Made by a program: the position numbers and the translations under genes
Part shown: positions 42,701 through 52,890 of the stretch, piece after piece
How positions within the stretch are numbered: the stretch's first letter is position 1
Layout of the letters: every line of letters starts with the position of its first letter
Source: Pyropia yezoensis
Taxonomy: Eukaryota > Rhodophyta > Bangiophyceae > Bangiales > Bangiaceae
DNA length: 64,000 nucleotides
Assembly (NCBI GenBank): GCA_009829735.1
Contig: CM020619.1
Location: 12,515,777-12,579,776, forward strand
Direction of reading: 5' to 3'
Notes under the pieces: model-generated
What the model saw: only the letters and a program-made list of their open reading frames with translations
What the model was told of the DNA's origin: nothing
The model's database searches: none

Positions 42701-43000
42701 GGGAATGCCATACGCAAAGGTGGGGCCCCAGTGGTGGGACCGCAGGACGGCCTCATCGTCGACGCCAGAGGCGGTTGCGTTGGTGATGGGGGTGGGGGCG
42801 GTGCCAGCCGGTGCTGGGGGGGGGTTGTACCGCGCTCCACCCACCACGACCGCGGCGAGGGACGAGTCGGCAAAGTAGTCGCCTGTGGGGTCGCCCCCGG
42901 CATTGACGCGCAGGGTGTCGGCGGTCGTGACGGTGACGGCGGCCGCCGTCGCGGCGGCTGCGGCGGCCAGAAAGGCCAGCGGGTGGCGAGCAGATCCCAT
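39755..43000 (-). CDS. Secreted malectin/PKD/PA14-like/TIG/beta-propeller protein, copy 2
   Basis: This is a 1,081-aa, intron-free paralogue of the gene at 32554-35787 on the opposite strand, tail to tail with it. The ATG at 43000 opens a different Ala/Thr-rich signal peptide (MGSARHPLAFLAAAAAAT). The domain order is the same: malectin, Pro/Thr linker, acidic PKD-like domain, PA14-like domain, TIG, propeller, TIG. I count roughly twenty substitutions, for example AAMMLTKT for AALTLTKT, GQPDAPG for GELDAPG, NADKGRVH for NAGQGRVH, and DVLVACNKAVSFKEAGDYND for DVSVTCNKAVSFKNAGDNND. Nearly all lie in the first 890 residues. The last 180 residues and the 3' flank are almost unchanged. Both copies look functional. 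Confidence 0.85.
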   Translation of the reverse strand: MGSARHPLAFLAAAAAATAAAVTVTTADTLRVNAGGDPTGDYFADSSLAAVVVGGARYNPPPAPAGTAPTPITNATASGVDDEAVLRSHHWGPTFAYGIPVTPGTYTIAAHWAETYGPASTAGARVFDVTVGGAPDAMVPAWTSVDVAAAVGGNAAMMLTKTVSVATEALLVHFTGTTQNAFVSALTITTEDGSFTGAAGTPQPPAAVVTPTPAAVVSPTPAAEVTPTPEVVETPTPAPVDGSAPIGPVGVPPGQPDAPGEPDDGAHAVPAGPYTAVADADDGSAEVTLDGRGSHTHNTGGDDDDDDGDEEGGALPGFGGLLAFTWSIFDTKEILGVEPTLTRRFPKGETHVMLTVKDYQGDIHSYDTTVTVTDGVTDGLVCYVHKGLTDLPPVGVAPSVAPAHVVVAPAVAFKGLADWGKFPYAAGDWLARCVGTVTAPAGDAGAAGLLAVKAGSGSARVAVEGTAVPAGGVASLPAGTHAVEVVYAHPAGGDAALSLTAPAGAFAHSAGEVLPVITGMTPANGALTGSGTVRLTGFGFLPGETVDVGGTAATILEDVAGETTAGEVSFTVPPRDADGAVPVTVTTRVGTSNAVTFTYSSAASAPVTPVYEETVLKGEDGEEFKLGGGTSIAVGPDGRVYIGNADKGRVHKLDVDFLTHTVTKACSVELGGQILGVAFSPADHAASPTLLVSVGDLKGGNWKSGKVVGLPSLPTGCFGTPKDIVTGLPVQVGHDHSVGRPAFDQNGDMLLPVGGMTNAGVKHPKSGDVAESPLSGAVVKVALSKGAAFDGKITYSTNDPASAKQTGGDVSVWASGVRNGLNVERHSSGTYWLVDNGANAGYGDVLVACNKAVSFKEAGDYNDRLLKLEEGGYYGHPNPNRGDKDERQCTYRKPNVQAPGFTPPEHLFKASTNGIAEQRTNVFGGAVKGHLFFSKFATGEEGVTHTAPVSATGKLGTVTVVKSYSGLNIAVTPFGSLYMPRVHQGKVVVLAAKYQTAGQGPMVMSVTPNRGRRAGGYRVYVAGHNLPEGAAVSFSGAPCTDVQRVGEVGLTCTMPEGTGKVAAEVAGVPVADGHDFEYLDV

Positions 43001-43119
43001 GGTGGGGTGTGGTGGGCGTGAGGGGGAGGTGGGGAGGCGTGGGGGTGGAGGGGCGCTGATCCTTGTTGTGCGATGGATGGGGGAGAGGGTCGGTGGGCAG
43101 AGGCCACCGCCGGGAGGCC

Positions 43120-43127
43120 CTTTTATC
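43120..43127 (-). promoter_or_regulatory. TATA-like box of the right-arm gene
   Basis: GATAAAAG on the minus strand lies about 120 bases upstream of the ATG at 43000, at the same position as CATAAAGG in the paralogue. Confidence 0.55.
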
Positions 43128-43970
43128 CCCGCTCTCCCCTACCCACTCGCGATGGGGGCAGTAGCAGCCGAGGGGGGGCCTGTGGGGGGGGCGTCGGTCG
43201 GCGCCCGCCTCCACAGCCGCTGGGCAAGCGCTGGTGTGCCATGGTGGCCGACCTCCCTATCTCCCAGCGCCCACACCCTCCCGAATGGTCTCTCTCTTTG
43301 ACCCGCTTGGTCATTGGTGGCCTTTTGCTGTACAGCGGGGGACAGTCGGCCCTCCTTGCACCGAGGCCGGCGGATTGGGATCAAGTTGTGTCGGCCGGTC
43401 CCCGCCTGGCCTCAACCCGCTCCCCGCCCCCCCCCCTCCCTCCGCCCACCGGTCACACCGCTGTGATAACGCACCGTGGCAAGGCTCGCCACCTCGCGCT
43501 GCTGGAAATCCAACAGCCGTGGACGCGCGGCCATCGGCGCGTGGAGTCCATCCACCCCCCCCTCGCTCGGGGCGGGCCGCCTGCCAGCGCATTGCCGTGC
43601 ACAGCACCGAGGTTGGTGTGGGGGGATCCCCCTCCCGGGAGGGGCGGTCCCTGACACGGACGGCATGAAATAAAAAACTGAAGAAAAGCACAGGGTGCGT
43701 CCACTGGGGGTGCTGCATGGCCACCCGCGCGACGGTATTCATACAGGGGTACATAGCGTGGGGGGAGGTGCAGCGGCACCTGTCCTGTACTCCATGCCGT
43801 CCTGGTCAGGAACAGCCGGATTGACGAAAATCCCGACGGTGATCCCCCATTTATTGTTTGTGTCTGGGGGGTCCGCCCGGCTGCAACCACGCGTGCGCCC
43901 CGCGGTCGCGGGAGGAGGGGGAGTGAGCTGGTGGGAGCACCCCCGCAGAACCGCATCGTTCCGTGATGGG

Positions 43971-46900
43971 GCTGGTTTGAAAGAGACCGGGGCGTCCCCA
44001 GCGGGGTCCCAAGACCCGAGCCAACAAGAAAAGCCGGGACGTCACCCTCAGATCCCATCACCGCAGCTGCGGGTACGCGCCACCCCACCCCACCACACCA
44101 GCCGCGATCAGTTGTGCTCGGTCACCCGCGCACGCGCGCGCGCACCCCCCCCCCCCCAGTCCACTCCTACCCTTGCGCCGCATGGGCGGGTGCTGGGAAC
44201 AGCCTGTGCTGCCCACCACTCCACCACCACCTCCCGCTCCCCCCCCGGCGACTTCCACGTGGTGCCCCTCACCAGCGCGCGGCCGCGTCACGCAAGTACC
44301 ACCCGCCCGTCGTGTCCTCTGCCGCCCGGTACTGACCATTTTGTCTCTCTTTCTCTTTCATCCCCTCCCGCCTGTGGCCGCAAGCGTGCAAGCCGCCCCA
44401 CGCACTCTGAACCAGCCCCCCTCCGCCCCACCCTCATGGGCTCCCACCAGAAATACTTTGGTTTGGAAATGCACAGCCGCCACACGGCGGCCCCCTCCAG
44501 GGGTTCCCCCAGAGCCCTACCGCCTAGGCCCCGTCGTCCATCCGACGAATGAGGATAGGAAAGGGGAGACCCCCCTGACCTGGCTCATCAACGAGGCGGG
44601 TATACCACCTCCCCAGCCCGTCATCCCTTCCCTTTCGCCTACTGCCACCCCGCCCCCTCCCCCCCCTCCCACGGGGACCACGAGTGTGGTGAGCAGGCCG
44701 GGCACTCGCGGGGGAAAAAAAGCGCCGCGCCTGCGAGTTCATCGGCACCAGCCGCCGCCTGGAGCTGCTTGTGGGCGCCCACAGCTGGTCGGGGCGGCCG
44801 CCGCCGGGGGGCGCCACCCCCAGGACCAGCCTGCCACCGCAAGAGTGGGTGCCGGCAGTGGGCTCTAGCGCACCGGTGGGGAGCGCCACTGGCGCGTACT
44901 GTACACCACAGGGGACTGGCCAGCAGCGGGCGTGTCGGCGGCGGCAGCGGCAGCAGCAGCGGCGGGGGCCGAATCCCCGCATCTCAAACGGCCGCGGCCA
45001 GGGTCACAGTGGCTGCCCCATCCTCGCCCGTCACCAGCGCCCCCGCCGCCAGCCCCGTATTGAGTAGGTTCATATGCTATGTATCCAGGATAAAGTGGCG
45101 CTACAGAAGCTGGCCTACGGCGCCTCCCTGGCTGCAGACGACGCCCCCATCGGCCGAGGTGGCCCCCACCCCGGCGCCTGCGGCGGCTCGCCCGTCCCAA
45201 AGAACGCAGATGCAGTGGCCAGTCGCCGACGCGGCCTGGGGAGGGGGGGAGGCCGACGCCCCGCCGCACCGCCGCCGCGAGTGCCGCTTCTTGCATCAGC
45301 GGCGGGGGCGGCGCCGCGCCCTGCGGGGGCCGCCCGCACGCGCGCGGTCGCGGCGCCCCAGCCCCCTCCCTCTGCCCCCCGTGCGCGCCGTCGGTTCCCC
45401 TCTGGGGCGTCTCCCCCGCCGCGGCGGCGGCGGGGTTGCGGCGGCAGAGGCAAGGGGGGCCTCCTGGGAAACGCCTCCACGGCCGCCGCCGCCGCCCCTC
45501 CGGCCGCCGGCCGCCGTGGCGGTGTCGGTGGAAACCAGGTGGGCAAAACCGCCCCGCTGCCGCCGCGGAGCGTGGTAAGCCGCTCCTCCTCCTCCCGCCC
45601 CCCCCCCCCCCCCCCGGATGCCGTCTCCGCCGTCGGCGTCCCGCCGTCCCCGTCTGCCGCCGTGCCGGTGGTCACCCCCGCGGGGCGTGAACACCCGCTC
45701 CCCCAGGGGGCGGTTGAAGGGAGGACGGGCGCCCCAACGGCGCGGGCCACCGCGTGGCCCAGCAGCCGCTGCCCCCAGGCTAGAGTAGGCCCACCAGGTG
45801 CCAGGGGGGGCGCTGACAAGGGAAGAACCCCCCCCCGGCCGCCAGGGCGCGGGGGGGGGAGGGGCAGCGGTGTCATCGGCACGGTAGGGTACCTCATCCC
45901 CCCCCACCCTTCACGGCAGGGGAGGCCCGCCGTAAGGGTGACCAGGTGACGGAGCGTCACCCGGGGCTGAGTTGCGCCGGGGGGGGGGGGGGCAGGGGGG
46001 GTGCGGGGTGAGGCCGCGGCAGGAGGGTCCCCACGGGGGCGTGTCGAGCGTCCCTACCTACCGACGCCCGCGCAGGCCGCGCGGGTGGGCAGCGGGGCGC
46101 CCAGGTCTTGGGGGAGTGGAGCGCAGCTCGTGTTCGGTGCCGTCGGACGGGGGTCGTCTGCTCCGCCATCATGCCTTGATAATAGGTCACGGTGTGGAAC
46201 GTGGTGGAGGTGGTGTGTAGTGGGTGTGGGCGTACTGCCACTGTTTGCCGCCACACACCAACACGGCCAGAGGGCCAGGGGGGGGTGCTTTTCATCGCGG
46301 GGAGCCACCATGGGGGCGGGGGGGGGGGTTCAGGCACGGTTGCAACGTCGGGGAGCGGGGATGCGGGCGCCCGCCGGGGCGGCGGCGGCGGCAGCGGCGG
46401 CAGCGGCAGCGGCAGTGGGGGCGGCGGCAGCCGGCCCGGCCCACTCCAACGGCAGCCGCCGCCGCCGCCACCACCACGCCAGTCACCACAGTGGGTGGGC
46501 GGGACACCGCCCGTCACCACAGTGGGAGGGCGGGCGGGTACGGTATGGACAGGACGGCACAGGAAACGGGGATGGACCACTGCCCACAGCGCGGGCGGGG
46601 GGGGGGGGGGGGGGAGGGGGGGGGGAGGGGGGGGGCGGACGTTGCGACTAGCGGGGACTGGAAGCATAGAATATGGGTGGCTGGCGTTGACGGCCCGCTG
46701 GGGTCCATGAACAAGCGGTTGCGGGAAAGAGGGTCGCCGACGGTGCGCCTGTGCGTGGGAATTCTTGCATGTCCGCTACCCTCGGTGGACCTCGTCACCC
46801 CGCCCTCCCCACCGCGGCAGTCCGACCACCCGGCCGGGTGGGTGCCGAATCCCTCCCCAGCCGGCCGCCGGCAGGCCACCCCCGCCCCCCCCGCCTGCCG

Positions 46901-47778
46901 CCCACCCCCTCCTCCTGCCACCCATCCCCCCCCCCCGCCCCGCCCCCCCCCCCCTCCGTCGACGAACCGGCCAACGTCCCTTCCCACCCCCACCCCCCCC
47001 CTCCCCCCATCTGTCTGGGCACACCTCGTGTCGCCCCTTCCCCCCCCCTCCCCCCATCTGTCTGGGCACACCTCGTGTCGCCCCTTCCGTGCGTCGGCCG
47101 CGCTCCCGCGCCCACCCCCCCCCCCCCCCCCCCCCCCTCCGGCCGCGCAGCCGCCCCCACGCCCGCCGGTTCCTTCCCGAAACGGAGGGGGAGCAGGGTC
47201 CGCTTGGCGACGCGCCGTCGGCGACCCTGTGCGTCCGTCCCCCCACCCGCTGCTGCCCCCGGCGGTCTGCCACCTCTCGCTGTGTTGCGGCGGCACCTTG
47301 TGTGGGTCCGCCGGCCACACACACGTACCCCGCCCCGCCGGCGGCGGCGGGGGGGGGGGGGGTGGTCGTGCGGGCGCCCGCCCCCCCCCCCCCCTTTCCC
47401 CTGACCCCCTCCCCTGTGCGGCCCCGTCAATTGGCTGGGGCGGACCGCGCGCCACGCCGCTGTGGTGCCCCCCGCTCGCCTCCCCCGGGCACTGGGGAGG
47501 AGGGTGGGGGGGGGGGGACTGGGGGTAGGAGAGGGGGACGAGTAAGAAATGGGGGGGGGCGGTCGGACAGACATAAGGTGGGCGGGGTGGCCGGCCGGCA
47601 GACGGCTCCCCTCCCAGCATCTCTTGTCCCCTTCGCCTAGGCCACAACCCCCCCCCCCCCCCCCGCCCACCCCGGCTTGTCGTATCGTCCCTTTGCCCCC
47701 ATCTGTCCGGTGTCTCCTGCCCCCCATCCTCCCCACCTAGCGTGTTCGCGCAACACCCCCCCCCGGAGAGGGGGAGCC
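43971..47778. other. Low-complexity GC-rich region, no confident gene
   Basis: This is about 3.8 kb of DNA with long open frames on both strands made of Pro, Arg, Gly and Ala runs. I see no recognisable motif. Homopolymers include C runs near 44147, 45600 and 47117 and G runs near 45982, 46597 and 47351. A stretch around 44720-44900 (CEFIGTSRRLELLVGAHSW) could be an exon but cannot be extended. Confidence 0.4.
47001..47087. repeat. 48-bp tandem repeat, almost two copies
   Basis: A unit beginning CTCCCCCCATCTGTCTGG and including CACCTCGTGTCGCCCC occurs at 47001 and again at 47049. Confidence 0.85.
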
Positions 47779-48249
47779 ATGGCTATCACCTCCTTTGCCT
47801 ACCGTTTCCACTTTGCCATCCACACCGTGCACATCGTGCTGCTGGTCCTGCAGGTGGTGTCGGTGGGCCTGCGGTTCCGCGTGCTCGCCGCCGCCGAGAC
47901 GGCGGTGCTGGCGCTGGTGGCCGCTGCCGGCGGCCGGCTCCGCTACGTCGCCGCCCCCGCGCGGGCGCCGCACCCCGCGCGCCGCCGCGCCTACCTCTTT
48001 TACCTCGCCATCGGCACCGTCTATGGCCTCCTCAACGCCGCCACGTCGGTGGCGGTGTTGGTGTTTGCGGCGCGCGCCGCGGTCGGGGGGGACGGCGGGT
48101 TCCTTGGGGACGCGGTCGGCGGCGACTTTCACACCGTCGCCATTGTCGTTGCGTGCATCGTTGGCCTCATTGCCATTCTCACCATCCTTGACTGCTGGCT
48201 GTGCCGGAAGCTGGTGACGCCGGCTGGGGAGGGGGGGGGGGGGGGGTAG
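47779..48249 (+). CDS. Small four-helix membrane protein
   Basis: The ATG at 47779 (GAGCCATGG) opens 156 codons. Four hydrophobic segments are visible: about residues 10-33 (FAIHTVHIVLLVLQVVSVGL), 40-57, 74-100 (FYLAIGTVYGLLNAATSVAV) and 118-146 (TVAIVVACIVGLIAILTILD), the last followed by CWLCRKL. Loops are short and basic. The layout resembles MARVEL-type tetraspan proteins, but I see no diagnostic motif. The frame ends inside a 16-base G run (48231-48246). Beyond it, in another frame, an acidic tail (EDMEAAA, EEEGAPREDADKDPQTT) looks like a natural cytosolic continuation, so the true end may lie further right. Confidence 0.6.
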   Translation: MAITSFAYRFHFAIHTVHIVLLVLQVVSVGLRFRVLAAAETAVLALVAAAGGRLRYVAAPARAPHPARRRAYLFYLAIGTVYGLLNAATSVAVLVFAARAAVGGDGGFLGDAVGGDFHTVAIVVACIVGLIAILTILDCWLCRKLVTPAGEGGGGG

Positions 48250-48477
48250 GGGGGGAGGACATGGAGGCCGCCGCCGGGGGGGGGGGGGGGGAGGGGGGGG
48301 AGGAGGAGGGGGCCCCGCGGGAGGACGCCGACAAGGATCCGCAGACGACGGTGGGGGGGGGGGTGGGCGGGGGGGGGGTGGCGGCAGACGAATCCGCCCC
48401 TGGGGGGGGGGGGGGCTCTACCCCGTCGTGGGCGCGGGGGCGGCGGTGCCACCGCCGCCGCCACTGCCATGAAGACC

Positions 48478-48530
48478 ACCGCCGCCGCCGCCGCCGTCGC
48501 CGCCGCCGCCGCCGCCGCCGCCGCCAGCGG
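48478..48530. repeat. (CCG)n microsatellite
   Basis: This is a run of CCG triplets with one CGT interruption. Confidence 0.85.
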
Positions 48531-48868
48531 CCAAGCCGGCTTGCCGTTCGCCGCCGCCGCCGGCGTGCCCGGCGGTGGGTCTGGGGCCGGGCTGTCAGCG
48601 GGCCTGCCGAGGGACTGTAGCGCAAAAACAAGAGCAAACTGGTCGCCATCGCTGTCCGCGACCCCCCCCCCCTCGCCTCGCCTCGCCCCGCCCCGCCCCG
48701 TCCTGCCGCGCCTGCCCCCTCCGGCTCCCCTCGCGGGGGCGTCTCCACCCTTTCAGGCTTCACGGGGAGAACCCCGCCGGCACCCGGGGCGTAGCGTCGG
48801 AGGTGGCTGTCGACGCGGAGGCGCAGCGAGCCTCCAAGAACAGTACAGGTCATGACCCGGTTATATGA

Positions 48869-48905
48869 CTCCCAGTTATATGGCACCCTGCCATATAACT
48901 GGGAG
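48869..48905. repeat. Perfect 17-bp hairpin with 3-base loop
   Basis: CTCCCAGTTATATGGCA (48869-48885) is the exact reverse complement of TGCCATATAACTGGGAG (48889-48905), separated by CCC. A partial extra copy (GGTTATATGACT) precedes it. It may be the tip of a palindromic mobile element or a structured 3' end. Confidence 0.9.
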
Positions 48906-49072
48906 CACTGTATCGTTGCGGCCGTTCTCGCGGCCTTTTATTTGGAAAGAGACGTCCCACATCGATTCTGTAAGGAATTCGATGTGGGGGGGGGGGAGGT
49001 GGACGTGAGGGGGGGGGGTGGGAGCGCTGGGGGGTCTTTCGGGGAGGGGACGTCGCTGGGGGCTGCTGGGGG

Positions 49073-51720
49073 CAGGGTTGAGCGGGTCAATGTTCGGTTC
49101 AGTGTTCGGGGGCAAAATCATCCCCGAACATTCCGAACTTGGGGAAGCTTCGGGTCGAACATACATGGGAGTGGCAAGTCTCAATACTTTAAAGTCCAGG
49201 TTGGGCCAAAGTCGCCCCAAATTACAACTACATTTGTGCATGCTGTCTCAAGCACTCGGATCCTCACGCCCCGCCAACGCCCCCGCGTCCCCACCCCACT
49301 CGACCACCACGCCATCCTCTTCACCCAACTCGACCGCAAGCATGTCAGCGACGTCGCCGACGTCCGACAGGCTGCCATTGGAGCCAACTTCTCCACCGTC
49401 CGCCCCGTCATCCAGACTCTCACCATCACCTGCAACGCCCGTGCCGTCACCATCCAGACTGCTGTCGGGGCTGGCGTCCACGTCTGCGTCCGGGAGAGCC
49501 CGGGAGTTGAAGTAGATGTAGAGAAGACGGTGCAGGCACTCGTAGCTCAGCTTGGTCCGCAATACCGACAGGATAAAACCGGCGTTGGAGAACGCGCGCT
49601 CCCGAGCTGCAAAGCTAGTGGGCAGCTTCATGACCCTCACGGCGATGGCCTGCAGGTGGGGAAGATGCCGGGCCCAGAATTTTCACCAGAGCAAGGCATC
49701 TGCCACCGCCGACTTGTCCCAGACGGTCCGCAATGCAAATGACCCTTCTTGCTTGGCGCGGAACTTCGTGTAGTCGGCGGTAATACCGTCGCGCGTTGGA
49801 GTTGCATACCCTGGCTGCAGCTCGGAATCCGCGGTCTTGCCGCTCGCCCTCATTGCCAAGCGCGTGTCATGGATCTCGACCAGTTCCACCAACAGGTCCA
49901 TGGCGCTCTGCATCTCCTCGTCCGTTGGGACATTCGTGGAGTCGACGTGGCGTGGGTCCAAGAGAAAGGCGAGGATGTGTACAGGGCGCAACAAATAGAT
50001 GCGGCGCCGCTGCAGCACTGCCAGGCAATGGGCCTTGAGGTGGGCGCCAGCGGCAGTTGCGGGGTACTTGAACGACTGGAAGTGCGTGTTGAGCTTCAGA
50101 AAGGACGAGTACACCGAGCCGACACCCGGCGTGTCACCCTGGCCAGCATCCAGCGTGTTTGCCACAGGCGCCAACAGGTCCACGTACGCCTGGAGGTCGG
50201 CCCACTTTTTGTCGTCCTTGACCAGCTGCACAGTGTCCGCCGCTGCGTCGCGTGCACGCTTGTCCTTGTCCTTCAACACCACGTTCTTGAACTGGTCATC
50301 CACCACCGCCTTCTGCATGGCAGTCTGCGTTTTCAATAGGGAGACGGCGACCAGCAGCGCCGTCTTCCAGCGGGTGACGCCGACGCGCTGCAGCTGCCGC
50401 ACAGCCTTGTACTCCTCCATTTGGATGCGCTCCAGATTGGCCTTGGGTAGCGCGCGGTTTCTCCAATAGTGGGAGAGGGAAGCCGAAAACACCGTCGCAG
50501 GGGCGATGACAGGGTGCTTGGTGATGTCCCCGAACAACAGGTCGAAACAGTGCGCCGCGCACGGCACGATCACGATGCCCTTGTAGCGCGTCTGCAGCTT
50601 CTCCCACACTGCTTGCATTTTAGGCTCCGTGTCCTACACAAAAGCAAATACATTGTGCTCCCCCAGCTTGTCGATGTGCTCAGCGAAAAACTTGAGTGTG
50701 TTCTCGGCGGTATGGCGCACCTCCGGCTAGATCCCCGTGTGGAAGTAGAGTGGGTTCGGGGTGAAGATCAGGACGCTGACCATGCCGGTTTGCTTGCGGT
50801 CCGAGAAGCCGTCGCCGCCCACAATCACGTCCCCGGCGTCGCAGCAACGCTCCACCTCGCAGTCGACCACCACCTTCTGCTTCTTGTGCTCGCTCCGAAC
50901 CAAGGTGTTTGCCACACGCAAGCGCGAGGGAGGCACAAAAGCAGGGTTGACGGTCTTCATCATCGACTTGAATGCTCGACTCTCTACCGTGCGGAAGGGC
51001 AGCCCCTCGCGGTAAATCCAGCGCGCGCACAGCACAGACGCACGCTCGTTCTCCCCCGCACTCATCGTGGACACAAAACCGCGTAGCCCCCCGCTCCTCG
51101 CAGAGCTACCCCCGCCCGTCGACACCGTCCGCTGGGCATTGCTGGCTGCCCCCGACGCGAGCGCACCGCCCTCGGTCCAATTCTCCGCTTCAGACGCCCC
51201 GTACAGCTGGTCGCTGCTGCGCTTGTCGCGGTGCTCATGCACCGACGCTGACGCAGCGGCCTTGTTCCGCCCCTCCACCAGCTTGGCGTGGATGATTTTC
51301 CGCAACTCAACCGGCGCGTTGCACGCCTCAGTGAGCATGCGCTCCTTGAGGTGGGTGGGGTTCTTGCCAAGCTCCGCGGCGCAGTGGTTGCAGACGTACC
51401 GCGCGGTGTTGCCCACGCGCGTCACATGCTGCCACACGACATCCCGATGCCTCATGGTGAGTGGAGCTCGGCGTCCACCGGGGTGCTGTGGCGCTGGAGG
51501 TCGTCGGCACCCAAGAACGGTGACGGTGACGCCGGTGTCCCCACACAGTGTGAAGCAGCGGCTGGGACTGCAGGGGGCAGATGCTGAAGGTTATCCCGCA
51601 TTTAAAAATCAACACATGACAAGTAGTTTATAATTTGTTCGGTCAAAAGTTGGTTCGATTCGGACCTTCGACCCTAAGTTTCGAACCCTCACGAAGTTCG
51701 GGTCGAACATTACAACCCTG
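49073..51720 (-). mobile_element. hAT element, complete ends, 2,648 bp
   Basis: The ends are CAGGGTTG (49073-49080) and CAACCCTG (51713-51720), a perfect 8-bp terminal inverted repeat. They are flanked by GCTGGGGG (49065-49072) and GCGGGGGG (51721-51728), an 8-bp target duplication with one mismatch. A 14-bp subterminal motif, TTCGGGTCGAACAT, occurs near both ends in the same orientation (49149-49162 and 51697-51710). A single transposase gene fills the interior on the minus strand. Confidence 0.9.
49248..51455 (-). pseudogene. hAT transposase with three in-frame stops
   Basis: One uninterrupted reading frame runs from the ATG at 51455 to 49248 apart from three stop codons. The N-terminus has a BED-type finger (VWQHVTRVGNTARYVCNHC...HLKERM). 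The middle has VNPAFVPPSRLRVANTL, GGDGFSDRKQTG, CAAHCFDLLFGDI, VTRWKTALLV and LLDPRHVDS, the usual order for hAT catalytic domains. The C-terminus has the dimerisation domain (RVMKLPTSFAARERAFSNAGF, then RTKLS..CLHRLLYIYFNSRAL) and an acidic tail. The stops are TAG at about 50727, TAG at about 50633 and TGA at 49683. The last replaces the second Trp of the conserved WW pair. All three can be explained by C-to-T or G-to-A changes. There are no frameshifts. Confidence 0.88.
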
Positions 51721-52306
51721 GCGGGGGGTGGGGGGGGGAGGGGGACGGGGGCCGCGCTGCGGAGGGCTTCGGGGGGGGGGCGTCTGGCGGCCCCTGGGGG
51801 GGGTTGCGTGCAGCCCTGGGCTTGCTGTTCGGGCTTAGATCAAATACATAATTTCTTCTCTTTATTTGTCACGGCATCGGTGCCTATTAACTAATTACGC
51901 CTAATTAAGCTTGACTCTCTCTGGCTCATCATGTTGGTGACGTGACTCGCTGTTTGACCCGTCACCCCATGTGTGATGCCCTTGTCTGAGAATCATTAGG
52001 CGCTCCTCGTCACGAAGCGTCCTGGCCCTGGTCCTCGCTTCCGTCCCTCGATGCTGCCCGTGTCTCGACCTCGTCTTTTGCGTCCCCCCCTCCCGCCGGC
52101 TACTGCCGCCCCCCCCGGCGACCACGTTCCTCCGCCGGCGATGCAGCTGCTGTAGCTTCCGGCGCGCTTCGCCGGCGACGGCCGACCCCGCCGGCAACCG
52201 TCGTCGACACGGCGGATGCGGCGGCGGTGGCGGCGTGGCGGCGGGGCTCGACGCCGCCGCGACGGCTGAGGCAGTATAACCCCCAGGTAGGGGGGCAACA
52301 CGTGCC
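51721..52306. other. Spacer between hAT and chromovirus 2, no gene seen
   Basis: It starts G-rich and then has an AT-richer stretch (51837-51910) with AATAAA on the minus strand near 51864. No gene is supported. Confidence 0.4.
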
Positions 52307-52877
52307 TGTGGTATAAAACTCGATCCTCTCAGACACGTGTCTATATCCCTCGGGGGAAAGGGACAGGTAACATAGAAAGGGGAACTACGAGAAAGGTATG
52401 CCTGTTGCCTCACGTGCCTGCTCGCAGAGCAAACAGATACGCACGGTAGTGCACACGGGGAAGAGGAAAGCAAACGCGCAGTTGTCTTTTTCCTGAGGGC
52501 GCGGGCCAAGGGCGCCTCGCTGTCCCTCTTAACGTGCATCTGGGGGAACCTCGGCACGTTAGCCAGGTAGCCCCCCCATAACCCCGAGTGGCCCCGACCC
52601 GAGTCTAACCTCGTCAGGTCGGGGGCCACTATCACTACTAATTCTATTCCCACCCACTAATCTCACACTCAAATTCTCTCAAATCAAGTCCCTCACAAGT
52701 ATGCAACAACCCATCAGAAATCCCTCTCTCACGTGTGGATAGCGTAGTCCACCGCATCCCAGTGCCGGGCACGGGCCACGGCCGCCAACCATCACCACAC
52801 GGTGGGCGTGTTCTGGCACCTGGTGCCCTCTGGTTGTAGTCCCGGGTCGGCGCTAAGTCGGGGCCAGGGATGCTACA
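52307..52877 (-). repeat. 3' LTR of chromovirus 2 (571 bp)
   Basis: On the plus strand it begins TGTGGTATAAAACTCG and ends CAGGGATGCTACA. It differs from the other LTR at AGAAAGG/AGAATGG, GTTAGCC/GTTGGCC and in CAACAACCC..CAGAAAT against CAAAAACCC..CAGCAAT. The plus strand has a TATAAAA motif at its outer edge (52312), pointing toward the antisense gene. Confidence 0.95.
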
Positions 52878-52880
52878 TAG

Positions 52881-52890
52881 CTCCCTCCCT
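52881..52890 (-). other. Polypurine tract of chromovirus 2
   Basis: On the minus strand AGGGAGGGAG lies three bases before the 3' LTR start (TGTAGC). Confidence 0.65.

Larger units (their letters stand above)
39400..43970 (-). repeat. Right arm of the large inverted duplication
   Basis: This is the reverse-complement partner of 31500-36113. Near the centre the two arms differ only at scattered bases. Toward the outer ends, in the signal peptide and upstream region, they diverge strongly. Confidence 0.88.

Noticed and set aside
39635-43021. Long plus-strand frames opposite the second malectin-type gene (429 and 690 codons)
   Set aside because: Same reason: antisense shadows of the conserved gene.
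45115-45960. Overlapping long frames on both strands at 45-46 kb
   Set aside because: Both are low-complexity Pro/Arg/Gly sequence with homopolymer runs. Neither can be preferred.
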